Program-made: the position numbers and the translations under genes
The notes under the pieces: model-generated
Seen by the model: the letters and a program-made list of their open reading frames with translations, nothing else
What the model was told of the DNA's origin: nothing
The model's database searches: none
Shown: positions 1 through 12,479 of the stretch, piece by piece
How the letters are laid out: the number at the start of each line of letters is the position of its first letter
Position numbering within the stretch: the stretch's first letter is position 1
Source of the DNA: Microcebus murinus
Lineage: Eukaryota > Chordata > Mammalia > Primates > Cheirogaleidae
DNA length: 64,000 bases
Reading direction: 5' to 3'
Assembly: GCF_040939455.1 (NCBI RefSeq)
Contig: NC_134110.1
Span: 101,461,001-101,525,000 of the forward strand

Positions 1-3000
1 CAGGTGCAGAGCAGTGAGTAGCGCTGTGGAACGCTCACTCGAGTTGTCCAGGCCAAGCATTCTTTCTATTTACCTGTCTTTAAACAAATTATTAGTCTTA
101 CCCAGATCGAGGTAAAACAATGTGCAAAAAAGACTTTAAAGTTAGGCACTGAATTTTGATTCTGACCTCTTATTAGAGTTTTGATTTTTTGTTCTGCTCT
201 TTCTGTTGACTTTGCTCTTTGTTTCCTCTAGTACCCATCAGTGTGAGCCCCTAGCCGTTTAAAACGAGTCTTGCTTTATATCCTTATACCGTATTTGTCT
301 GGGCCTAATAGATGACGACTGATGTAAGGAGGTCGTTTTGAGTCGGATTTTGAATACCAGTGTGAGTTCACTGTGCAGTGACACAGGCACAAGGCAGGCT
401 GTGCCGTCTCTGTACTTGCCACTGAAATTCCTTGGGAGCTTTTGGGGCTTCCAGTTCACAAAGTGTGTTCAAATCTAGCGCTGCAATTAATGAGCTAATT
501 GGTGTTGCTCTGGATAAGACCATTGCCACATGAAACAGAAACCAGTATGAGTTCTTTTGGACTCACAAAAATAAAAGTGCTGGGCTGTCGAAGCCACAGG
601 TCTGAAAGCAGCTCTAGGGAAGGTCTGGGCCAGATGGCGGGAGCCCCTCTCCGTCCCTTGTCTCTGCTCTGTTTGCACATCTGCTTTTCCTCCTCTCTCT
701 GTGGCCAGCTTTCTCTTTTCTCCAGTCATGGCATAGAAAATGTGACAATCCCACAGCTCTATGGTTTCTCTAATGTCTTACAGGAGTGTTCTTCAAGGCT
801 GCGTGAGCCTGGTTCATTTTTGCAGAGGCAGCTGTGGCTGAACTTTTCTCCAACAGCCCCTTGACTGGTGAAAAGGACCTCTAAGTCTTTGGAAAACCAA
901 TGGAGACAGGGCAGGCTCTTAGCGTAGGAACAGTTCATGCTCACATTATTCCTACACAGTAGCAGCTACCGGAGGCAGGAGATAACCAGGAAAACCGAGA
1001 ATCTAGAGTTCTGGAGACAAGATCCAAAGTCGGCTTGCCTCTATGTCTAGCTTCAGCCTCTGGAAAAGGAGGTCCTGGCAGGGTAGGTTGGAGCACCTAC
1101 AAGTGGTTATAACTTATCTTTGGCAAACAATTATCAAGAATTTAATTTTTTTATTAATTTTCCTACCTATCTCATCGGTAGGGGATGTTGGAAGTGCATG
1201 AGCAGTAGAGGATGGCGAAGCAGGTTGGACGTGTGGTCTTTAAGCACATGCTTCTGGATGTAAGCATTGCCCCTTCTGCCCTGTGCATTTCAACAAATTT
1301 CTTAGTTCCGTCACATAAATATGGCTGTCAGAAGCCAGCCTTGGCAGTAAGGACATGTTTGTTGGGAGGAAGGGGGAGGGGTGATCCTGCGAGAGATAGA
1401 CCTCGATAGACAAGCCAAGAGGACTCAATTAAAGGTGATATTTAAAAATGCTTGTATAATAAAAGTAGATGGGGAAGTCGTGCTTCGGCAGGTTTCTTTG
1501 CTACAACTGATTCCATCAAATATATTTATGTTCACTGTGAAAGCCAATGAATGTTGATGAAGGGATGTTAGTATGCCCTGTTCCCAACGTTATTTTAATA
1601 ATAAACCTTTTATTTTAGGAGTAGCTAATGAGTTCCACGGGACACAATTTGGGAAACATTTTAGGGTTCTGTGTTTGGGATCCTGGGGCGCATTATCATA
1701 GAGACCATTCAGGAAATACAGTCACCCTCGGAGCCTCTTCTCAGCGGCCCTGGCCGAAGGGCTGTGGCAGTGGCCTAAGCTGCGGACACACGCTGCTGCC
1801 CTCACACCGCCCGCCAGCAGCCGCTCAGCTCCCTGACGCTGCCATCACTCGGCAGCATGGTGACAGCTTCCTGGTCAATGCCCTGTCTGAGAACCATTTT
1901 ACTGTGCAAGTCAAGACACAGGGCAGACAGCTGCCTTTATTTCACTCTACTTAACAACCTGCGACCTAGAAATTTGAAAGCACTCGGCTATCCTGTGCTT
2001 CATGCAGACCTCGAGTGAGTCCACAGAATCAATTAAGCAAGTCCAAGCCTGGCCCCGTAAGTCTTGCTGGGGATAGAGCACCCCAGAAAAGGAGGAAAGG
2101 AGGCCTCGTCCTCCTGGAGCCTCCTGTTTCACTCTCAGGTGCCTCAGCGCTGAAACTTGCCTCTTGGTACGCAGATTTCTTTATACTCCAGTGACTATCA
2201 CATGCTGTGTTTTGTGAAGCTGACTCATTTCTCAAACTCTGAGTGCCTCCTACTCTCATAGGGATGATTCCATCCAGCCTCCTCATTATGCGCCTTATTT
2301 ATACGCGCTCTGACAATATTGCCGATTCCTTTTTTAAGTGAGTTTAAATAGACATCTCCAGATGAAGTATTTGCCTTAGCAATACATATGCCGATGAGCC
2401 TCCTACATACCTTGCAATTCATGCAGTTTTCCATGTGTGGGCATCTGAAATTAAAGCATTCTCCCTGTTCTTTTCTTGAAAGTGTCGTGTGAAGCTTAAA
2501 ATCTCTGTGGCCTCTGCGCTCAATGTTCATTAAAATACTATGATTGTAGCATCATATTCAATTGACACCATTTGCCTTTTGACATGTTGTTATGGCTACT
2601 TGCCCAGCTGCTTTGTTTCTAGAGTTGCCCTTATGTTAGGCCTCCTCCCACCCTGCTGCCATGTGCATCCGGTAACATGCAAAGCCCCTTGCTTTGACCT
2701 CCTACATGCTTTCATGGAATGCCCTTTCCTCATCCCACTCTGAGCAATTGTTCAACCAACATAGTCTACCAAAGTCATTTTTATGATCTTACACCACCTG
2801 GAAAACAAATGTGCCTTCTATGTGCTGTACCTGTCAAATCCAGTCCAGTGGATCTGTGCCTACTTTGCATACATCTTGCAAGGGTACAGAAATAGCTTGG
2901 AATTGGAGAAGGCTTTGGTGGCAGCAAACTTACCTTTCAAATGGATGGGTCTCATTTAAACTTCCAGTTTCATCAGAATTTGATTATAGAGACAGGAACA

Positions 3001-4046
3001 CAGGCTTTAGGGGAGGAAAGTTCATCTAAACTCTGCCCAAATTAAAGTCACTGGATGATGAAAACTTTAGAAATTTAGAAATAAACCTTATTCCTTACTA
3101 ATTTGGTTACTCAGAATTCAAGAAATGCTAGACAAAGCATTTCTCAGACTTAAATAGTCAAAGAGGTAGTTGGTTGACCTAATCTTTGGAATGATTAGTG
3201 TGAATCAATACATAATTAAAATAACTTCTGCCTGAAATAATCTAATCCATAACTTCAATAAAGTTGTTGCTGTTGTTTTATTTTTTCATCTACTTGACTA
3301 ATTAACAGACATGCATACTTGTCACAAAAACATGGTGGTGCCTACTTTCAGCATAGGGTTGAGATGGTCTCTCTAGCCTGATCGCAGCCATGTTTTGTTG
3401 GAGTAACCAAGTCTTCTCCTTGGTGGCAGAGGTTGCCACTGGAGAAAGCAGAGCCTTCCTTCCAGTCTGCAGAGAACGGGTACAGGAAAATGAACAGGAG
3501 CCACATCAATAAAGAGGATTACACATTGATTGAATAAAAATGTCTGCACTACAGTCCAGAGTTCCCATTTCAGACAAATGGGAGCCCAAACCAACTCAAG
3601 CAAAAGCGAGGCCAAAAAGAAAGTCTGTGACTGCAAAGGAAGGGAAATGTGAGAGGGATTTGAGAGAAGAAGGAATGTCAGAATAGATCAATGGCTACTG
3701 AAAAGACTTTGTAGTAAGATTTCTTAGAGGTACTGTGTGAGGTGACATGCATCCCTAAGCAGGTGTAGGGAACTCCTTGACAGGATACATCAGGCAGGAA
3801 TTTCGTCCCTCATGGAGTGACTGTGGTGGCATTTCTGTCAGAGGCCAGTCTCTGGTGGCCCAGCTTGGTTTGCTACACAGCCATTCTCTTCTGGACTCCA
3901 TGGCTTCAATTTCTAACTATGAAACCATTTGGACCATCAGAAGTGTTGTAACTTGATTAAATATAGAAAAATAATCATTACTTCCTTCGGCTAGTTTTAT
4001 CTCATCTGGGATTTGAGATTTTTACCCTCTTAAAAAATCTTTGTTC
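1..4046. other. Unique AT-rich DNA, no gene recognised
   Basis: No exon, RNA gene or clear repeat was recognised here. Open frames on both strands are shorter than 125 codons and resemble no protein I know. A stretch around 2610-2790 has the T/C-rich look of an L2 3' region but is too diverged to call. The segment 1735-1870 is somewhat richer in GC and CpG than its surroundings. Confidence 0.5.
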
Positions 4047-4061
4047 AAGATTGGCTACCAA

Positions 4062-4390
4062 GGCCGGGCGTGGTGGCTCACGCCTGTAATCCTAGCACTT
4101 TGGGAGGCCGAGGCGGGCGGATTGCTCAAGGTCAGGAGTTCGAAACCAGCCTGAGCGAGACCCCGTCTCTACCAAAAATAGAAATAAATTAATTGACCAA
4201 CTAAAAATATATATACAAAAAATTAGCCAGGCATGGTGGTGCATGCCTGTAGTCCCAGCTACTCGGGAGGCTGAGGCAGTAGGATCGCTGAGCCCAGGAG
4301 ATTGAGTTTGCTGTGAGCCAGGCTGACGCCACGGCACTCACTGTAGCCTGGGCAACAAAGTGAGACTCTGTCTCAAAAAAAAAAAAAAAA
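4062..4390 (+). mobile_element. Full-length dimeric Alu, lemur type, with 14-bp TSD
   Basis: The element begins GGCCGGGCGTGGTGGCTCA (7SL-derived left arm with A/B box region). Its middle linker contains AATTGACCAACTAAAAATAT, the right arm has the GCTGACGCCACGGCACTC variant, and it ends in an A-tail (about 4374-4390). Perfect 14-bp target-site duplications AAGATTGGCTACCA flank it at 4047-4060 and 4391-4404, as expected for L1-machinery retroposition. The linker and right-arm variants are what identify the genome as strepsirrhine. The uninterrupted A-tail and perfect TSD suggest a fairly young insertion. Confidence 0.95.
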
Positions 4391-4404
4391 AAGATTGGCT
4401 ACCA

Positions 4405-6085
4405 GAGTCTCATAGCTTTATCCCTGAAGAAGGCAAACTTCACTATTCCTAATTTAAACTGGTAAGATTTTACACGTTTATAATTCTTATTCCACTAATC
4501 TCCACAGAAATTGGAAAGAGACTCAACTGTGGCATCCAAAAAATCTGAAGCTATGTAAATTTTACTGTATTCGTGGATTAAAAGAATGTGTGATGAAACC
4601 TTGCTGACACGAGTAACGAGTTGCATACTTAGGTGACTTAAGCCAGCAACCAACAAGGAAGGTACTGAAGAAGCTGTACTTGATCAATCATACATATCTA
4701 GCTTTGGAACTGTTATATCTGACTAAAAGCTTTCAAGTAATCATGTTAATAAATTAAAACTGATTCAGAATCCTTAACTTATTTGTTATACATCCAGTCC
4801 ACAAGTTAGTGCTTCAATATACTTAGTTAAAAAAAAATGAATGAATGAAAGAAAAAAGAAAATATCTGTTCTCCTCTAATATGTAATTGTGATAATTGAA
4901 AAAAACAAGCATTTGATATTGCTAAGTAAATTCAGAATAAAGGGGAAATTGAGAATCATAAGATGCAGTCACTGGAAGGCCTATGACCCTTCATCCAGGA
5001 GGAGCGTGAGGCCCCCAGTTTGGTTGGGAAGTGGGTCTGACAGAGTGAGCCAGGCGCCCTAGAACCCATCCGCGCTGGTCCCCTGCTGTGCTCCTGGCTG
5101 CCGCAGCAGGAGAGCTCTGCTGCTACCCCCGAAAGAGAACGACTCCCTTTGAGTCCAAGAGAAGGATATTTGAATGTTACTACTAATTAACTTGCTGATT
5201 TCCTTGAAGATTTGATCCTTAATTTCTTCATAGGAAAGGTAGTATCTTCCGTACGGGGCTCTGAGAGGACTCGGTCAGATGTTTATGAAGCATCTCCCAC
5301 AGGCCTGGGTCACAGCCAGCCCTCAGTCCACGTGTCCTCCACAAAGTCGTCTGCTCAAAGGGCAAATATGCCCTATCAGCTACAGCATCTTTTCAGAGAG
5401 ATAACTGCCCCAATTAATAGATCGGTGATGAATATATAATCCCAGGGTTTGAACTACTAGGGTGGAGAGAAACAAGGGATTTGGATAAAAATATTAGGTC
5501 ATGTTGGAAAACAGCCTTAACTCGGCTGTACTTTTCTCTTCATTAAGATTTTGCCATTGTTGGATTTTAAGTTTGCTTGACTTCCAGGAATAAGATAGTT
5601 TGGCAGAAACTTTGTTTTTACAATGTGAGAGATCCTGCCTGGCACACAGACACAGACTCTGAATTTTTAAAAGCCATTCCAGCAAACATTCCATCTACCA
5701 AAGCAAACTTGAAATCCTCTATCCTATTATCTTAACTGTAGAACATATGCATGCAAGGATTTGGGCTGGATACAAATAGGATTTCTCATACTACCTTATG
5801 CCTACCCACTCATCATTCCTCCTGTTGACTTTATTAGTGGAAATGCCATTTAGTACCAGTTCTACTGCTGCTTTCAATACACATCCGAGGAGTTGATCTG
5901 ATACAGAAAAGCAAAGGAACTTCCAACATTTTGAAAAATACCAAGAGTTTATGACTATGAACTCAGAGACTATGCTTGATATTTTCAGTATGTCCCACTG
6001 ACTACTGCATTTCAGGCCAACACTACTTGCACGTGAGTAACTGACCTGCTTCTACATTTGGGTCTTCCCAGTCCCCGGCGCGGGT
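4405..6085. other. Unique sequence, no gene recognised
   Basis: Mostly AT-rich, with an A-rich simple stretch at 4829-4862 (AATG/GAAA units) and a locally GC-richer piece at 4970-5160. No repeat family or exon was recognised, and no open frame exceeds 75 codons. Confidence 0.45.
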
Positions 6086-6089
6086 TCTT

Positions 6090-6500
6090 CTTCATCCGTG
6101 GGCATTGTTCAGATTTAAACTGTGAGCTCATTTCTCACCCTACACACTCTCCCTTGGTGATGTCTTCCTCTCTTAACTTCAAATATCTCCTCAATGTTAA
6201 CGTTCCCCAAGCATTCATGTCTCTGGCCCAAAATGTGACTGAGCATCTTTCAAGCTGCACCTGTCACTAGAGTCCTATCCACTCCAGCTATCTCACATTC
6301 ATCATCATTTCCTTGATGATCTTTTTATTGCCATCACCTCTACAGCCTTGCTCTGTTGCTCTACCTTGTCTGGTAGGTTTTTCTCCACATGCCACTTGTT
6401 CAAGTCTTACCCAGACCTCTGTCCAGGTAAAATTTTACTTTTCCCATAAACACTTTTCAAATGTTCATGCTTCTAGCATTCCTTATTCTGTAACCCCCAT
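6090..6500 (+). repeat. Probable L2 LINE fragment
   Basis: The C/T-rich text (TCTCTGGCCCAAAATGTG, TAGAGTCCTATCCACTCC, and the CCAGACCTCTGTCCAGG motif) follows the order of the reverse-transcriptase 3' part of mammalian L2 (CR1-clade) consensus sequences. It is heavily diverged with no coding frame left. The boundary is approximate and the assignment is by eye. Confidence 0.45.
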
Positions 6501-7093
6501 ACCTGAGTACCCTGTACTGCTGTTATAGCAGCTCCCTTTTGTGTTAACTCTGTGGTGCAGGGTTCTTGAATAGGGATGGGTCAAAATTCTGCACTAGCTT
6601 GGGCGCAGGTACAAACATGGGCAACTGGTTGAGGTATTTACTCTGGATTATACAGAATCAAGGGGAAAATGATTTCTCAAAGTTATATACAACTTAGTAA
6701 GGAAGAAAATGAGGTGACTTATCAAAAATTCATTCATGCTTGAATTATTCCTTGTGAAATAGTGTTTCTGATAATTAATTATTAACTTGAAAACAAACCA
6801 AAGTTATTTCACTGCTGATGGAATATGATCTACCTTGACTACTGATATTGACCCAGTTCTCATCTCTTTCCTGTTTAAATTGCTTTAAATTCACTGGCAG
6901 TATGAATCTTGGAAAATCGATCAATACAAAGAGTCTCTGTTTCTGTTGATTTGTTAGAGAACTGTTCTGGGTAATTATCATTCATTGAAATCAAAATAAC
7001 TTTTAAAGGACAATTATTTCTTGATGTATTTTTAAAGTTATTTTATAGTACGATAAGTATCTTAAGCCAGTCTGTGAACAATTTGATCAAATG

Positions 7094-7188
7094 GGGCAGG
7101 GGGGTAAAGGGCATTTATTGAAACCTTAAAATTTGTACCCCCATAATATGCCGAAATAAAATAAATAAATAAATAAATAAATAAAAAG
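7094..7188 (+). mobile_element. L1 3' tail, severely 5'-truncated
   Basis: About 70 bp match the end of the younger L1 in this window at 16130-16190: the G-rich tract, then GGGCATTTATTGAAACCTTA, then GTACCCCCATAATATGCC. An (AAAT)n tail follows to about 7188. Only the last part of the 3' UTR was copied. No convincing TSD was found. Confidence 0.85.
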
Positions 7189-7189
7189 A

Positions 7190-8355
7190 AATGTCAGAAA
7201 TCAGTGAAATCCCAGGATTTTTGGAGTTTGACATTAAATAAGCCCTTCTTATATATATGTTAAGTGTTCTAATGAAATCGCTTGTGATTTATATAACTTT
7301 GAGGCATGGCAGCATCCAGTCAATAACTGTAAAGAATATGAAATTTTACCCTACTTGCAAGCTAACAAGTTAGTCCACTGGCAGACGACACAAGACTCCA
7401 GCATTAGAGACAAAATCAATTTATTACTGATAGCAATAATAGTAGACAAAGTATCAGTATTTTCATCAGTTTCCCAACTATGAATATGGCCATGTTGTAC
7501 TCTGAGGTATGTTTTGGGAGAAGAACTCTAAGCTTAGGGACACCAAATTTTTTATGATGGGCAGTGAGCCTGCCCGAACTTTGCGCTGGAGAGAGCCATT
7601 GTCTTTCTTATACTGGGTGGTAAATAAACATGCCCGTTGTCTACAGGGAGACTGGATCCCTATGTCCTCAGGCTGCTCACTATAGAAGCATAACTCCAAA
7701 GACAATCTAGAATGAATATAGCCAGTGTCTCTGCTTGCTAGTCAGGCCAAACCACAAAAGAATTGAGAGAATTATCTCCCACCTGGTACACATGAAAATA
7801 TTTAAAAATTGAAAGTAACTTTCTTAATTAGAGTCATTCGTGTTGAGCTAAGAAATATAATTGTGTTGGTGAGGATAAATACTTCAGTGAAGATAAAACT
7901 TTCACATTACATTTAGAAAAATACTTCTTACGACGACAGACTTGCCGTTTTTCTCTTTTAACTGACAAAAAGGAATGCCCGACATGTGTTACTTCATGAC
8001 ACATCCCAAAAGGGAGCCAGTCACTTCCCCAAATTTCAGAGCTAAGGAAACAAATGAGTTGCAACAGACCTTCTTGTTCTGCCTCCTGGAGTACTCCTGC
8101 CGCGGGAGACGGACTTGCTTCGGAGCATTCTGGAAAGGAACATCTCACCTCCCGCCTTCCTTCCCCCTTCACCTCCCAGACCTCCCCACGGACACTGCTC
8201 CGTCCTGTCCTCGCAGGCCCTGCTTCTCTGTAAACACAGGGTGCTGTCACAGGCGGGACTGTGTTACGCGGGCTCCGAAGCCTGCTCGTGTCACGTACCT
8301 AATGTATGCACTCAACAGTGTATCCAGATAACTTGTAAATAAATGCTGATCCAAC
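7190..8355. other. Unique sequence, no gene recognised
   Basis: The segment 8090-8285 is locally CpG-enriched and open on both strands: 118 codons on + from 7975 and 138 codons on - from 8250. Neither translation resembles a known family. No canonical promoter or splice architecture could be argued. Confidence 0.4.
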
Positions 8356-8359
8356 ACAT

Positions 8360-8520
8360 ACCTTCTTTTCACTCCATGGTATTCTGTCACATAGATGCAT
8401 TTAAAATTTAATCAATCACCTGTTGATGGAAGTTGAAGATATTTCTGTTCTTTGTTGTTATAACTAATGCTGCCATGAATATCCTTGAACATCTTTTTGC
8501 ACTTTTGTATAATTTCTAAA
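8360..8520 (-). repeat. Old L1 (L1M-type) fragment
   Basis: Read on the minus strand this is the decayed ORF2 3' end. On the + strand the order CTCCATGGTATTCTGTC, CACCTGTTGATGG, TAATGCTGCCATGAATATCC is the antisense of the conserved 'ATGAATGGATAAA...TACCATGGA' stretch of L1. It is much more diverged than the L1 at 14.8 kb, so it is an ancient copy. Confidence 0.65.
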
Positions 8521-8524
8521 AACT

Positions 8525-9400
8525 TAACAATGACATTTTAATTCAACTATAAAAATAAATTATCTTGGGCAGCAATACTCATATAAACACAATAAATGAA
8601 TCAAAGCAATTAGCTTTCAAAAGAGTTCATGTTTTGGTGAAAAATATGCAGGACCTTGTTTTGCATACATAGGGTTTGATTAGCTTTACCCTGAGATGAT
8701 TTCTTTATGAATAGAATTTTTTCCTCGAGGGAATATAAAAAGTAAAGAAAACTGAAACCAAATTTGTCACTTCTAACCTTTCATCTGATTGTAACTACTC
8801 GAAAATCACTTTTTTTGCATTGAATTAAAAATAAACAAAAACAAATTAAGGGTCAATGCAGATACATACATGGTAACATCTTTTCCTCTATACAAATCTT
8901 TAGCTTAGCATTCTTTTCCTGCCCATACCTGTTAAATTAATAATTATTATACACCACAGATAAACTTGATTCAAAGTGATGTTTCATTAACCAACAGAAC
9001 TTTGCATAAAAAGAACTATTGACCAATCTTACTTGGTTCCAGTAATTTAGGGAAGAATTGAAAAAAAATAATTTAGCACCTATGAAAAATCTTGCATCTC
9101 TTGCGAATACATTGAAATAACAAAAAGGAAGTCTTGATAATCGGCTCACTGAGAAGTCAGGCACTCAAAATACCTATTATAGTTACTAAGAAGGTACAGA
9201 ATTTGCTTTTTACCTATACTTACTCTGAAAAAAAAAAACAAAACTGTATCACATTACTACTCATCAAGAACATAAATAATTTTCTCCTTCACAAACTAGA
9301 AGCAAGATTCGCATTAGAATTGTCCAGGGTAGTAAATACTGGTGACTGAAAACACATGTGCTGCAAACCAGAGGAACAACTCGTAAGCCTTTTAGGGGCA
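8525..9400. other. AT-rich unique sequence, no gene recognised
   Basis: Low GC, CpG-poor, with several short A/T runs. No repeat or coding signal was recognised. Confidence 0.45.
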
Positions 9401-9439
9401 TGGGAAGGTGGCAGCTGCCCAGACCAAGCTCCAGGAACA

Positions 9440-9620
9440 CTTCTCATCCCAGCAGAGACACTGGGGCACCGGTTTTCTGACCCTCCACGAGAGCCCGGGG
9501 CAGCAAGTCGTCGCCCCGACCTGCGGCTCCGAGAGTGGGGAGGTGGCCGAGGCTGCTACTGTCCACACGTCCTTCCGAGACTGCAGGACCGAGCAGTCGA
9601 GGGACGCCCGCAGAGCCTTG
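9440..9620. other. Short CpG-enriched patch
   Basis: About 180 bp of GC-rich sequence with CpGs far denser than the AT-rich flanks (AAGTCGTCGCCCCGACC, CCGAGCAGTCGAGGGACGCCC). Overlapping open frames cross it on + (84-97 codons) and - (123 codons), which is expected of GC-rich DNA lacking stops. It is not recognised as an exon or repeat. It could be a small regulatory element, part of an old GC-rich repeat or a degenerate pseudogene. Confidence 0.35.
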
Positions 9621-9639
9621 CAGAACTGTTTCTGTAGAG

Positions 9640-11700
9640 CGAAAATTATTTCTATATATTGAATTATGCTCTATGATGTGTTTGGGGTATTTTTTGTTGT
9701 TAGATTCTATTTCAACATGCTTGTGGATTGTTAAACCTTGTTGGTATGGGAACGAAGGTGTCCATGAGAAGTTGGGCATACCTGACATGAATGAAAATAT
9801 AAGATGTCCAGACAAAAGGCGAGAATAAGTGGATAAAATGTTCCCAGTCTCTTCATTACTGCTCCAATGAGACAGTTGTCTCCGTTTTGTGCTAACCTAA
9901 TCACACACCTTGGAGGTGGCAGTGGGCAGCCAGCCCTGCTGCCAGGCTTCCTTGCGGGCAGTTCTCCTCAGTTTCCCCAGTTATATGGTGGAAGCCTCCT
10001 TGTTTTCAGCCAGCAGAATGCCTGTAAGAACACACCCATCATTGCCAGTCTCACCTAAGCGATATTATCTCTAAAATTAGATATTATATTTTTATCACTT
10101 ATAATTCAATTGAATAAATCTTTTAAGTATGCCATGTTTACAAGTGAATGCCTAAGAGACGACAATTTTTTCAAATATAAACTGAGCCTGGCATCTCCTT
10201 CCCACCTGCAGAATTATCTTGGGTCTCTGGTGTGACTGACATGTTCTCTTGCCCATTCCTTTCCTTTCATGCTCTCCTTTCTGTTCCTGACTCAAAACTG
10301 GCTTCTAAGAAGTCTGTCTCTACCAAAAATCTCTCCCAGACTTCCTACCTCCCCATTCTCTAAGAGGCTGTTCCCCAAATACTCATCACTCCCATTACAC
10401 GGACACTTCTGCCTCACTGTTAGGTCTCATGAGAAAGGCAGACCTTGTAGCCTGCTTCAAGGTTTGGTCCCTCATGGCCTGGTCGGAGTCCCATTAGGTA
10501 CCGAGTGTGAAATCCACTTGTCACTGTCTCTGGGGACATACACAGGGGAGCCACCTGTGCAACATTTTCTCCCCAATTAAATTCATTTTCTTTATCCAGC
10601 ATAAATATTTTCATTATAAGTAGCCAGAGAATTCTACCTAATCAAGACACTCACGAGGCCTTTAAAGTATTTTTTTTAAAGCCTACTCTAAAAAACACTG
10701 GTCTGGGAAGTTTTATGGCCCTTTTACACTTTACCAGTCAGAAATGTTGGCATATTTCCCACTAACTTATGGAGCCTAAGGCAAGTAGAGTCTTGGAGTT
10801 GCCTTGATCTAATTACTGCAGGATTTCAATTTGTGCCCAATTAAATGAAGTGTTACAGCCTGGCCCTCAGCTGCACCTAAGTCGCAGTGGAACAGCATTG
10901 GCCAGGAGCTGCCAGACACCCCAGGGGGGCGCGGGGAGCCATGTGTGAATGTAACTCTCTGTTTCTAGGGAGGGTTATACTTAGTACCTGTGTTTTCATT
11001 GTAAAAATGGAATTGGATAATGGCAACAGTCCCCCAGAAAGTGTAGACCATAAAATTGAACTTTAATTCAATTTTTCAGGCAAAAGTAGATTCAATTTAT
11101 CTAGCTAAGCTTGAGTAAGTGGACTGAGTTAAATTATCCCAAGTAAACAAATCAGAATCCTGTTTTGAAAAGATTTCCAGGGAATGAAATCCATCCATCT
11201 TTCTCCACATGTGCTGGCACTACCTTATATAAACAATCAACCCAACTTCCATTCATTCATTAAATTTCTAGTAACACATGCATGATTTGGTGACACATTT
11301 GTGACATTAAAATGCTTCCACCAAGGTATGTTCTAGCACCACATTATAGGTGTTCAATAAATGCTTCCAAAATAGATATAGTAAAATCTCAGATGCATTA
11401 CTAATGGCTGGAATTATTCTTCATGCAGATATAAATGCAGCCCAGCCTATATCATGCATAGCTCCTTCACCTAATTGGTCTTTACATGGTCTTGTATGAG
11501 GCTACTATAATAAAAGATTTTTATTTTCTTATGAGGCTCTAGTGAAGAGTTATTCTTTCTTCCCTATCTCAAATCTCCTAAAGGTCTGGAACATTATTAA
11601 TGTAATTAATAAGCGTTCACCATATGTATACGATATGCTGAATTCTGTAGATAAATGATAAACAATATTGACATGATCTCTGACTAGGGCAGCATACACT
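9640..11700. other. Unique AT-rich DNA, no gene recognised
   Basis: No exon or repeat was identified with confidence. 10790-10860 is a run of TAATTA/CAATTAA-like motifs (CTAATTACTGCAGG, CCCAATTAAATGAAG). A 9-bp inverted repeat AAAATTGAA/TTCAATTTT with a 6-bp loop lies at 11052-11075. 11335-11365 (GGTGTTCAATAAATG) resembles the tail of a MIR or L2 but is too short to call. Confidence 0.4.
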
Positions 11701-11729
11701 CGTACGCACTAACGACTGTCAGTGACTGC

Positions 11730-11930
11730 ATGCCTGTTAGGCACAATGTTGAGGGCCATGTTTGCAGACATTATTCCAGACACTTACGAAAGCTACAGCT
11801 CCTCATTTCCATTTTATAGACGGAAAAACTGAGCTTATATACCTTTCCTAAGATTTCACAGCTATTAAATGGCAAAGCCTGGTTTTGAATCCTATTCTGT
11901 CTGTCTTAATAGCTGCTCTTCAATGCTGTG
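11730..11930 (-). repeat. MIR SINE (antisense)
   Basis: The + strand carries the reverse complement of the MIR core: CATTTTATAGACGGAAAAACTGAG, then CTAAGATTTCACAGCTATTAA, then GCAAAGCCTGGTTTTGAATCC, then GTCTTAATAGCTGCTCTTC. The order and spacing fit the tRNA-derived head plus core. Divergence is typical of this ancient mammalian family. Confidence 0.85.
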
Positions 11931-12074
11931 ACCCACAGGAAGCAGCATAACAACTACAGAGCAGTTAGTCACTCACGACCCCTAGGTTTAAATAGGTCCT
12001 TACATCTCGGGAATCCTACATCTGTATTCTACTTTGCACAGTAAAGTCACTGTAATTTTATAAAGATAACCCTC

Positions 12075-12475
12075 CCTAATGTGGATGGGCCTCATCCAAC
12101 CAGTTGAAGGCCAGAATGGAACAGAAGGGCTGACCCTCCCTGTGAGTAAGAAAGAATTCCTCCTGCCCGACTGTCTTCAAACTGGAACCTCTTTTTCTTC
12201 TTGCCTTCACACTCGAACTGAAACATGGGCTTTTGCTGGGTCTTGAGCCTGCTGACCCTTGGATGGGAACTACACCATCAGCTCTTCTGGGTGTCCGGCT
12301 TGCAAACCCACCCTGTGGATCTTGAGACCTGCCAGCCTCTGTAATTGTGCCAGCCAATTCCTTATAATAAACCTCTCTTTCTCCCCATATATATTATATA
12401 TATTATATTCATATATTATGAATCTTCTATTGGTTGTATGTCTCTGAAGAACCATGATGAACCATCATCATGATA
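12075..12475 (+). repeat. Ancient mammalian interspersed repeat, LTR-like
   Basis: The text GATGGGCCTCATCCAACCAG, GTTGAAGGCCAGAATGG, GACTGTCTTCAAACTGGAAC, CCAATTCCTTATAATAAACC, CTATTGGTTGTATGTCTC and GAAGAACCATGATGAACC follows a widespread mammalian repeat that ends '...tctctggagaaccctgactaatac'. I recall it as MaLR/LTR-type but cannot name the subfamily. An AT-rich (TATAT)n stretch at 12385-12420 sits where the consensus has a TA-rich segment. It is non-coding despite open frames on both strands. Confidence 0.5.
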
Positions 12476-12479
12476 AGGA

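Noticed and set aside
1475..1500. U6-like text (GTCGTGCTTCGGCAGG)
   Set aside because: Only about a dozen bases resemble U6 snRNA; the rest of the gene is absent.
7834..8331. Opposed open frames of 138 codons (-) and 118 codons (+)
   Set aside because: GC-rich sequence gives few stops; neither translation resembles a known family.
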